Source: Larus michahellis (Eukaryota; Chordata; Aves; Charadriiformes; Laridae). Taken from it: DNA of 64,000 bases. The notes below the pieces were generated by a model. It worked only from the letters and a program-made list of their open reading frames with translations. It had not been told where the DNA came from and searched no databases. The translations under genes were made by a program, and so were the position numbers. The stretch is taken from the NCBI RefSeq assembly GCF_964199755.1, contig NC_133903.1, positions 2,745,001-2,809,000 on the forward strand, read 5' to 3'. Shown in pieces: positions 54,840 to 64,000 of this stretch (position 1 is the first letter of the stretch; each line of letters begins with the position of its first letter).

Positions 54840-57800
54840 TGAATTACACTCGAGTTAGAATGATTCACAGAGAGACCGAGGACACAAAGGGTAAGGGAGG
54901 CCCTCCCCTTGAGTCACCAGGTTCAGAATGGACCCCCTTGCTTTCTGAACTCCTAAACTCAGAGTCTGGGTGTGGCTGGATCCAGACTTAGTCCCAGACT
55001 TGGTCATTAGCATCAATTCAGAATGCAATCAGTGTTACTGAGGCAAAATCAAAGTTATCATACTACAGGGTTACATGCGATACAGGTCGCTTTCGAAAGA
55101 CCTGCTGTTGGTAAAAGGTCTCTCTACCTCGAGGATCTACCTTGAGAGATGTCCCAGCTCAAGGGGAGATCACCACCATGCAGCCACGCTGCCTAGCTGG
55201 GAGAGCTCAAAGGCGGCTCACTTAGGCTGTTGTATTTGTGGGATAAAGTCGTTGGCACATAGTCAAATTACGTGCAATAGAAAAGGTATGCATGAGACTC
55301 CTTGTACCCACAACTTTCTTTGTTCCGTGATGAAAGAGTTTTGGAAAAGCCACCTGTTCTTTATGCGTTAAGCTCATGATCGATGTTCCAAACTCATCTA
55401 TACTGTTGTTTACTGTGTCCTTTGTGGGTTTTCGGAGAACAGATTGAGCTAGAGGAATTCTTGGCCTGGCTACAGCTCAGACCTTTACCTCCTTTGGAGC
55501 CAGCACCAAATTGCTGCTAGTTTGATTAAGGGGTTAAGCACATCCGTCACAGTGTGATCCATCTTGATCTTCCAGATGAGTCAGGAAGAACCACTGTTGT
55601 TTGTTTCTGACAGGTGTAAGCCAATTGGTATAGGGAACTGAAGTCTCCAAGGCATTTCCTTGGCCCCCAAGGGACCCCTTGGCTTCTAGCCATTGGCATT
55701 TTGCCATCAGCTGCATTCTGTGTCTGGCAGTACTATCCCCCAGGAAAGAGCACAAATCTTTCTCCTCATGAATTAAAGCCCACAACTCTGGGTAGTTAAA
55801 AATCCTCCACCTTTTTCTTTAGCCTCATGAGCTTTATTAGCACTCTTCCTGCATGTTTTTTGGCTTTGGAGAAGGGTCCTGATGTGCTTTTTGTAATTTA
55901 GCTGGTCCCCTCAGAACGGGTTGCAAACATTTTGTTTGGAAAGCTATTTATGGATGGCAGTCTGGCCTTCCTCTGCTAGCTTCTTCTTCCACTTATTTCC
56001 CTGTTTCTGTTTGATTTTCTCACGTTGATCTTTGAAGTTGCAATGTCTGGTTTTCCTGTAGAGTTCCTGGATCTCCAGTGCTGGGCTTTGCGCAGATAAC
56101 TTGGCCCATGTTGTATTGCAGGAGTGGAGGCTGGAGAGGTTTGGGCGTGATGGCTCTGAGAGGTGTGTAGATCTTGCTTTCCTGCGATTTGAAATTGGCC
56201 CCCACTGAAGTCATGGCAATAATAATCTCATTGGCTTCTGGAGGAATCGTAGCAAGAAGCCCCCTAGAAGACAGTGGGATTATTTTTGCAGTGTCGGTCA
56301 TTAGCACTGGTGGCAAAACCGAGACATAGAGCCTTTCGTATACAGAATAGCTCTCAAGGTGGCAACCAAACCCTTAAAATTGCAAGACGTGGCTGCTCAA
56401 AACTGGGAAGATGGGTACAAGAATACAGCTGATTTTTCAGAACTAAATAATTGATTTTTGGATGATTGGGGTCATTAATCTCAGGAAAGCCCAAGATCAG
56501 TAAATGTCTTGATCTTTTTGAAAGGCTACGCTCAATTGAGAGGCCAGTCCCTGCTTTCCTCTCAGGATTGCAAAATTACAACTTTCAGGCCACGCTTTGG
56601 AAGGGGTTGGATGTAACCTGTGCCTTTTGCGTGACATAAATGAATTAGATGAGATGATCCGGCACCAGAATGCCCTTATGTCTCCGTTAAAGATTGAGAT
56701 CGCCACCGTGTGAGCCTATGAGGAGGAGAGAGGATTTGTCCTCATCCATCTCCTGCCTTTGGAGAGCACTGCTTCTCTTGTGTCTTCTCACTGTAGGTGT
56801 TGTCCAAGGGCTCCCACCCTACCATTTGTATGACACTGTATTTTCACCACTTGGGTTGCTCTCACCAGTTGAGCACTGCCTATTTTAGCAATATAAAGGT
56901 TAAGTGTTTAGGCTAAGTTCATCATCTAGACTCCTCCACCGTTGGTGGAGAAAGTTCAACACCTCCAGAATGTAATTCATCCCATCCAAAAATAGATGAC
57001 TAAGACAGGAAGAATGAATCATTCTCTGGGGGTTGGTGCGCATCTCTCTGTTCACTGATGATAAAAGAAGTCTAGACAATTACCTTAACCTAGACATCCA
57101 GCTGTAAGACACCTTCAGCTGTGTGAGATCTAGCTATGCTTTCAGGTCCCTAAAGACAGATTTCAAAACCCCTGTTCAAATGCGAAGTAGCTTTCTGATT
57201 TCCCTGCAGCTTTCAAGCTGAAGTCACTTTTGACAATCAGACGACTTCTGTCTCAGTGAGACACATATGGCAGTTTTACCATAACTGAATAGCTTTTTAA
57301 TGAAAGGGTTCTTACCCTCAGTCCCATCTGGGAATTATCCATGAGAAGTTGATGATGGTTTGAGGAATATTTCTTTCTGTTACTTGCTGAATCATTGCCA
57401 CCATTAAATATTGCTGCATAATTTCCTCACAAGGAGTCTGTTCCATGTAGATAATATTCAAAATGTGGTCCCCATTGGTTACTTTGATTGAACATATGCC
57501 ACAGAGCTTGTCCTCCATGAGCAAGACCACAACTCTTCAGCTGGTTGGTTGCAAACACATTTGTGAGTTCATTTCTCATGGTCTGAAATTCATCTCTCAT
57601 CCTTGCTTTCCTATGAGCTCATTTGTTAAAGCATTTGGGGAAAGGCAGACAGGGAAAGGCAAGGGATGACTGCAGAAGGAAAGGGAGAAGGTGACAGAGT
57701 AACAAGACCATAAGGAGTTGCAGTGCATCCATGGAGACCCAGAGAAGGAGGCTGCAGTAGAAACAAATGAGAGGAGCTAAAACCTCTCACATTGCACGGG

Positions 57801-58130
57801 CAAAGAGCTGCCGGATCCACTGTTGCAGTTGCGAACTGCCCACCTCGCCCCATGGAGACGAGCGTTGCAGGAGCAAAGACCAGCAAAGCAGCCTGGGGCA
57901 CTCGAACATCGGCCGCTCCCCTTTCCAGCCCACGTCTTAGAGCAGAGCCACCTGCAGCTGGTGTTTCCATGAAGAGACCGGACAGCGATCGGAGGCAAGC
58001 ACAGCCCAACTGCTGTCCCAGGTGGATGGCCTTCCTCCCAGGGTGGTGATATCGGTTCCTGTTTGGTTGCAGAGCAGATAGGTGAGGACGATGATGTCTC
58101 CAGTGGGACAACATGGTTCACCAACAGAGG
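54840..58130 (-). other. Possible degraded retrovirus-like insertion (uncertain)
   Basis: The minus strand of this AT-rich segment carries several modest open stretches in the same general direction: 57,530-57,318 (70 codons), 56,706-56,497, 56,316-56,020 (98 codons) and 55,785-55,534 (83 codons). Their composition looks more protein-like than that of neighbouring spurious frames. A 162-codon minus frame also lies at 58,114-57,626. I could not recognise any Gag, protease, reverse-transcriptase or envelope motif, and I found no long terminal repeats or target-site duplication by eye. It may be a decayed avian endogenous retrovirus, another transposon or chance. Any coding capacity is broken by stops and shifts. 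Confidence 0.25.
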
Positions 58131-58149
58131 TGGGCAGCCGTGTTGCTCC

Positions 58150-60083
58150 GCAGGCAGGGTGGACTGTTGGAGGGGGGACAGTCTGTATGTCTAAAGCTTC
58201 CGTCCCAGGCAAGTTAGAAGGAGAAGAGACTACTCACCTTTGGTAGTTCTGCAGAGAACAACATCTTGGTTTGCCTTGAAATACATGAAGATTTAAGTCC
58301 TTTGATTTTTGCTTTGAGATTATTTTTTGCCCTTCTCTTTTTAAGAAATTCAACTCAATATGGAAGCTTAGTATTCAAGGAAAATACTGAAACATTTTAA
58401 CCGTTATGCCTTACTGAAAACATCCCTTTTTTCAAGATGCCTTTTGTGTCTCTTTTGGGAGAGGGCAGTAACTTTGGATGGGGTTTTTTTGGCATGTGTA
58501 TGTGAATTTTCTAGTTGCCAGAAAAAATAATTTGCCCAGTGATGTTACAGGTGTCTCCTTGCCTCCCCTGCCAAGACATCTGCCCACTGCTGCCTGCCGG
58601 AGCCCTCGGTGCAGTCCGAGCCGAAGCGATGGATGTGTTTCTCTCCGGGAGTTCCCTCCTTCAGTCCTCGCCGTGTCAGCTCTGAACGCAGCCTGCCAAG
58701 ATTCAAGCAAATACTCAAGAAAAGGTTGAGGTATTCACCGAGCTCGAACTATTGTACAAGAAATACCCTGAAGCAAAAACAGAGCAGTGAGACACCATCA
58801 CACGGAGTCGCTTCCCCCACCCCGGCAGGCACCATGCCGTACCAGACAAACTCCTCCAGATAGGATCCAGGCAGAGATGTTTGCTTAACACAGCAGCTCT
58901 TTGAAAAGGCAAATAAATGGACAGTGAAGCTACACAGACATGTCACTGTGCAGCGATTTCCGTTTAGCATTTACGTTTAGTGCCAGGAAACCCTGACTCA
59001 TGAATATGAAATCAGAAGGAAAGGAAGAAAGCAGTTGTTCATTATTAGAGCTTCGAATTGGGCATGTGGTGGAAATTAGCATTAAAAAACACATAGATTA
59101 AAAAGAGGGGCTGGCTCTCATGGCCCAGGAGGCTTGAAGACCCCACCTCTGCAACCAGGGGACGTGCTTTCTTGGGGCGCTCTCTGCTAGCAGGCTTTGC
59201 CTATGGGGTGTCACTGCTGGAGAAGGGCCCTGAAGCTCAGGGTTACCCATGATGAAGTTCTTGCTTGCGTAGAGGCGGGGGAAAGCAGATCCTGAATATT
59301 CTTGGAAATCCTCCAAAATTACACTGAGGCAATGGTGAGCAAAAGCAGGAAGAATAATTATCAGAAATAAGAGAAATAATCGAGAGCAACCTTCCAGGGA
59401 AAGGAACAACCTCAGACAGAAATCCTGAGGTCTGAGAAAAGCTCAGATTTAACTGAGATGCAACATGAAGGACCCCACAGCCCTGAGCCTTCTGCAGGTG
59501 GGATGCCCATGTCTGCCCTGTACCTGTGCTCCAGAGCTGAGAAGAGCCACTCTGAGCCTGGTGCAAGGCTGGCTCCCTTTAACACAAGCTGGTTTTCTTC
59601 CAGCCATGAAGGTGGGACACCATCCTTCTTTCTGTACCTATTTCCTCTTGCAAAAGATGAGCTCGTTCTGCCTCGAGCCCCCAGTGCGAGGGCCCCAAAG
59701 TGGGATGTGGGTCAGAAGAGTGGATGCTCTCACAGCAAATATTTTTGATGGTACCAGAAAGGAAGAAGCAAGTAGAGACATTGCTGCAGGGATTGATTTC
59801 CAAAGCAGCTCTTTTCATATAACCCTGGGAGCAGCTCAAGGCAGGGAGGAAGCATGCCATCCCCGCTATTGTCTTCATCTGAAGCCGCCCAGCTGTGCTG
59901 TATAAGTACCCCTCGATTTCCTTGCGTCTTGGTAATTCCAGCACCCTTAAAATATCATGAGAGCTAATCTAACAGCATGGGGCACAGCACTCGCAGCAAC
60001 AGCACAACATTTGGCAGATACTCCAGGCCTGGAGCATGCGAGGTGCCACGATGGTGGCCACAGGGTGGGCTGGGCAGGAGGTT
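58150..60083. other. Unassigned spacer
   Basis: Mixed composition. No gene or recognised repeat. AT-rich stretches occur at 58,270-58,420 and 58,970-59,100. Frames up to 146 codons overlap on both strands and lack domains. Confidence 0.4.
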
Positions 60084-60259
60084 GGATGATGGGTTGGGTG
60101 GACAAGTGGGTGTGCATGGGACCGGCCAGCTCTGCTTCTCACCCAAGTGCCCCCATGCCACTGCTGCCCTTGGATGATGGGTTGGGTGGACAAGTGGGTG
60201 TCCATGGGACCAGGCAGCTCTGATCCTCACCCAAGTGTCCCCATGCCACTGCTGCCCTC
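60084..60259 (+). repeat. 88-bp tandem duplication (two copies)
   Basis: Copy 1 spans 60,084-60,171 and copy 2 spans 60,172-60,259. Both begin GGATGATGGGTTGGGTGG and contain CACCCAAGTG and CCCCATGCCACTGCTGCCCT. They differ at only a handful of positions and match in length, so the duplication is recent. Because 88 is not a multiple of three, the copies sit in different frames, which argues against a coding repeat. Individuals may vary in copy number. Confidence 0.95.
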
Positions 60260-61255
60260 GGTGACAACACTTGACCGTGGCTGTTTTGCAGACCCAAGCT
60301 TTGCCTGGCAGGGCTTTTCTCCGCCCCGCATTGGCTATGACAGCTTCAGAGAGTTGTTAGCAAGCGCGGTGCACTTGATGTGAATAATTAAAATACCTGC
60401 TGTGCTTTTAAATAGTTCCGAGCCAGCCTTGGAGCTGTGTGTGTGAGCGATGGCTGCTGTCTTTGGAGGAGGCCTAAGGAAAGCGGAGGGAGGAGGGCTG
60501 ACATCCAGTGGGAAATTAAGGGCTGGATGCTCCTTCTGGCAGGAGGAGGGATGCTGCTGGCAGCTCCCATAGGGATGCGGCAGTCCCTACCCCCGAGTAG
60601 AGACCGGTGGCTGACGCAGCTCTCCTTGCTGATGAACGGGCATCTCTCAGTGCAAAACTCTCCAAAGTCTCCTCTCTGCCAAAGGTTTGAGATGCGGCTG
60701 AGCTCAGCATCTGTCCTTCCAGCTGCCCCAGGGCTCTCACGCTCCTTGGGCTCTCCCAACCCACAGGGTGAGGATATGGGGTGAGGGGACCGGGGCAGCA
60801 CCGCAGTTTTGGGGGCAGCAAGTCGCTCCGTCGGCGTGGGGCACCTCTCCTGGGCACGCACAGGCGGCGTCTGGGGAGGATGTGCTGTCTTCTCCAAAGA
60901 TGCTGTTTCCCCAAGATATCAATTAGACACTGAAATGAAAACAGTTTCCGCATGAACAATTAACAAAGAGTTTCCCGCAGTCTCCCAGCAGCCGGACTCC
61001 CTCTGTTCCTGCGATGTTGTCGCTACCCCCAGCTGCCTCCCAGTATTTCTCACAATAGCACTGAAGGGCCTCGTCCCCCACCGCTCTGAGAAGCTTCATG
61101 CAACGGGGGAAGATATCAAACACCACGTCGGTGTCAGTGCCGCTGGAGCGTGGAGCTGGGAAGCTGTAAATCATCTCTTCTTGTGAAAAAAATGGGTTTC
61201 TAGGCAGGGGATGGAGGGAAAAATGACATTTCCCATGAGTTAGTTTCAGATTGAA
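60260..61255. other. Unassigned spacer
   Basis: No gene is recognised. A 169-codon minus frame (60,897-60,388) and an overlapping 147-codon minus frame share low-complexity Pro/Ser/Arg composition and have no domain. Confidence 0.4.
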
Positions 61256-61269
61256 TTAAACAATCGGTT

Positions 61270-61312
61270 GACCATAGATATATTTTTTTTTTTCTATATA
61301 TATTTTACCGTG
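61270..61312. repeat. T run and TATA-rich tract
   Basis: ATAGATATA, a T run of about 12 and CTATATATATATTTT form a short low-complexity tract in otherwise unique DNA. Confidence 0.8.
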
Positions 61313-61314
61313 GA

Positions 61315-62690
61315 GAGACTGGGCAATTCCAATTTGGGGTCACTGTGCAGTGATTTTTTTTCCTCCATTTTTTTCAGTTCAGCCAATGATCCAAAAAATC
61401 GGTTATTTTCACAGCTTTGCCATAAATACCTCCAGGGCAGGAGAAAGCAGAGTTTCTAGTAGAAACAGGAAAAAAAAAGGCTGTTTGGGGACTGGGGCAC
61501 AGCACAGTGAGGAAGGAGGGAGGGAAGGAGAGGTGTGCGCCGGCGGCTTTGCAGCAGCAAGCGAAAAGCATCCTGATGTTTGGTCCTTTGCCCGGTCTCA
61601 CGTGGGGAGCGGGAGCTGCCTCCTGCCCCCCTCACCCGTGGCCCTTCGCCCGCGAAAGGCGAGGACTCCCGAGCTGAAGATCAACAAATTAGTCGTCTTC
61701 TCCCCCTGTTGCAGAATGCTATCCATCTAAAGATTTCCTTTAATTTAGAGCTGTGTAGAGTTTGAAAAGCCCTTCAAGTTCACTTGGGCTGATGAATTGG
61801 TAATTGAGTGTACCTGGATGTTGGTGCCGTCTTTGCCTCTCTCTGCATTTGTATCAGTCCGTGTTTGTTTTCCCGAGCTGTAAATCACTCGGAGCTTGGA
61901 GAGGCTTTTATCAAATCCTGCTAGGAGCCAGTCGCTTTCCCTTTCACAAACACATTGCTAATGCCACGTGGAACCCACTGGCTTTGCTGCTCATTTAAAA
62001 ACAATGAGGATGTTATTAAATGCGAAAAAAAAAATTCCTTAGCAACAGGGGGAAGGAGGAGGAACAGAATTGCTCCTGTCTCTCCGGTGCTTGCTCCTTC
62101 AGTCTAATATCTGTCCCATTGATCTCCTAATATGCTCTGCTTTGAAACCCTGACGTATTGCCCCGCGCTCTCTTATCTCCCTGCGTGTCTCAGTCCGTTA
62201 GAGCACACATTGTTCTCGGCTTCATTAGCAGCCAGGCGGGTCAGCTGCTGGCCCTTGGTCCAGCCTCCTGCCAGCAGTGTGCCACCTCCCGGGCTACAAA
62301 CCAGTGCCCCTTCCTCTGCAGGATCTGGCCCGCCTTGGCCAGCGCTGGGCATGGAGAGTTAAGCACGTGGTTTAAGGGAGTCACGTTCTTCACCTTAAGG
62401 TCTCCAGCTTCTCCAACGTGCCATTGGTGTCCACCTCTCCAGCGGCCTCTGAAGATACCTGGCCCTCTCCATCAGCTGTAGAGGGACCTTAGCTGTCTCT
62501 GTTCCCACATTACCTGTATCCATGGCTGGTATTTGGGCCAGTGAATGCGCTGTAACGCTGACAGGTTTGGCAAAAGGGAATTTCAGAAGAGGGAGGTAAC
62601 AGTCCTGATTTGCAGTTCTTGGAGCCGCTCCGGTCCCTCACCCAATGGGAGAAACAGACAGCACCACGTGGCCAGCGTAACCCATGAGTG
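61315..62690. other. Unassigned spacer
   Basis: No gene is recognised. A purine-rich stretch lies at 61,505-61,530. Frames up to 126 codons lack domains. Confidence 0.4.
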
Positions 62691-62699
62691 CAGCCTACC

Positions 62700-63010
62700 T
62701 TTGGAATATAGATTGATTTCAATGAACTGTTACACTGCTATTTGCTTAGGGGGGAAAAATGGCAAGTTAATTCCATTAACAAAGAAATGTGAGAACTTTG
62801 CAATCTGCGCCTGAGCACTTTGTGAGCATAAAACGAGGTGAAGTTTGCCAAACAGATTATTCATTACGAATTGTTCATTCAGCTCTAATTGCTTGGGTCT
62901 AGCTGTTGTTAGAAGGACTGCGTGACGCCTTTGTAGTATGCAGTTAAGGTCAGAAAAGCGTCGGTAGAAACGACTTCATGTTAAGTCAGGCTTTTCCTTG
63001 GGTGTATTGG
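62700..63010. promoter_or_regulatory. Candidate regulatory block
   Basis: Unique AT-balanced DNA includes GCAAGTTAATTCCATTAAC, ACAGATTATTCATTACG, AATTGTTCATTCAGC and GCTCTAATTGCTTGGG. Several ATTA and TAATT words and no repeats. Enhancer-like by composition. Confidence 0.4.
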
Positions 63011-63089
63011 TACTCTACCCGCTTAGCTTAGCAAGAGAAGTAAATGATGCTGCCTAGATTCTTGTTGTCACTGTGCAGCCCAGATAGCT

Positions 63090-63890
63090 AATGGAGAGTG
63101 AGTTGTGCTTTATTGACTCCCACTTTCTCCCTAGAAGGAATAATTAAATTCACCTGCAGAACCCCCATCTTCTCATGCATGGCAGCGTGCAACTTCCCTG
63201 CATCTTGGCTAACTAGATTAGAGATTACGCATGCCAGAATCACTGATGAGAAAGCACAAGCTAGACAGAATCTGGCTTGGCTTTCAGATCCCAGGTGGTA
63301 TTTGCAGGACTTAGGCTTAGAAAAAGCATCACTTTTTTTTTGCTTCTAATCTGACAAACTTTGTCTGTAAACCCAGAGGAACAAGCAACAGGGAGCCCCA
63401 CCGTCTGTCTTTCAACAGCGTTTTCTGAAATGGAGCTACACTTTAAAGTCTCGCCAGATCAGCCTTTCACTTCACAGAATCTGTGCCCGTCTCTAAAATA
63501 CCGGGTTATTTTTTCTTACCCCCATAATATTCTCATCTGACATTCACTCTCCTGGAAATCACCCATCCAACACTCGCCTACCTGCATTCAAATACCTGTC
63601 ATTGTTCTTGTGCTGCTGTCCTTCTCCTTCCAATTTAGAGATTATGTTTTATAACTGACCTTCAACTACCTATTGCCTCCTGGTGACACTTGTCACCCTT
63701 GTCTACCTGATTGATTAGTCTATTATGCTCTCCGCTCTCCTGATGACTTACAGATTGCCCGGTATCTGTCACGCGCTCGCGTTTTTTGTGTAATATTTAT
63801 TCTTGGAGTTTTGCAACGCCCTCCGGCTGCCATTCTCTCTCCCCGTCCTCTCTCACAAATGTCTAGTTTGCGAAAAGGAGAAGAAAGCTT
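63090..63890. promoter_or_regulatory. Candidate enhancer with MEIS/TGIF-like palindrome and PBX-like site
   Basis: About 800 bases of unique DNA with many discrete words. At 63,682-63,697 a perfect inverted repeat GGTGACA-CT-TGTCACC contains TGACA-NN-TGTCA, the palindromic layout known for TALE-homeodomain (MEIS/TGIF) proteins. Eleven bases on, at 63,708-63,718, is TGATTGATTAG, a PBX-HOX-like word also found at 12,998-13,008. Other words are GGAATAATTAAATTC and GATTATGTTTTATAAC. The palindrome is certain; factor use is inference. Confidence 0.45.
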
Positions 63891-63893
63891 TTG

Positions 63894-63912
63894 CAAAAAA
63901 AAAAAAAAAAAA
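63894..63912 (+). repeat. Poly-A run
   Basis: An uninterrupted A run of about 19 bases near the right edge, after GAGAAGAAAGC. No retrocopy body is recognised before it. Confidence 0.9.
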
Positions 63913-64000
63913 TCCTACCTGCTGTGAGTTCACACACACGCTGGTTAAAATCCACGTTTAAGATGCTGTTGTTTTCAATGAGGCTCTTTGTTTTCTTTGC

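Overview
This is vertebrate, almost certainly avian, nuclear DNA. The best evidence is five fragments of CR1-type non-LTR retrotransposons. The clearest ends in the ATTCTATG short repeat that terminates bird CR1 elements, and two carry readable remains of the CR1 ORF2 C-terminus. Two or three very old MIR/CORE-SINE-like fragments are also present. There is no bacterial-style gene organisation. The long open frames are by-products of GC-rich or simple-repeat DNA. I recognise no complete protein-coding gene, tRNA or rRNA.

Layout. (1) 1-2.74 kb is repeat-rich: a polypurine GGGGAA/GGAGAA tract (741-912), a GTG run, and a degenerate minisatellite of about 1 kb built on CAGTGTCACACACA (about 1.7-2.74 kb). 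(2) 2.74-7.1 kb is a very GC- and CpG-rich island that begins with a GAGCC pentamer array. It holds two good splice-donor contexts, CAG|GTAGGT at 3234/3235 and CAG|GTAAGG at 6652/6653. The second follows a TATA-like element, a purine-rich leader and an ATG at 6643. The simplest reading is the promoter and one or two alternative first exons of a gene transcribed rightwards. Its identity cannot be read from 10 coding bases. (3) 7.1-49 kb is non-coding DNA in which GC-rich spacer alternates with AT-rich, low-repeat blocks of 100-600 bp. These blocks are dense in homeodomain, POU and PBX/MEIS-like words, as in conserved non-coding elements around developmental regulators. The strongest by eye are 7.96-8.26, 10.98-11.58, 12.31-13.01, 13.57-13.96, 19.22-19.80, 25.69-26.18, 29.22-29.47, 30.05-31.0, 41.93-42.26, 46.0-46.14 and 48.32-48.56 kb. 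(4) 49-58 kb is a markedly more AT-rich segment with old repeats (CR1, MIR-like) and a possible degraded retrovirus-like insertion on the minus strand (about 54.84-58.13 kb, weak). (5) 58-64 kb returns to mixed composition, with an 88-bp tandem duplication near 60.1 kb and a terminal enhancer-like block (62.7-63.9 kb). That block contains a perfect TGACA-CT-TGTCA palindrome next to TGATTGATTAG.

If the reading is right, the window is a CpG-island promoter followed by a large first intron or regulatory desert, carrying several candidate enhancers for one developmental gene. That is inference. Conservation could not be measured here, and every enhancer-like call rests on composition and motif content. 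No novel system such as a CRISPR array, gene cluster or toxin module was found.
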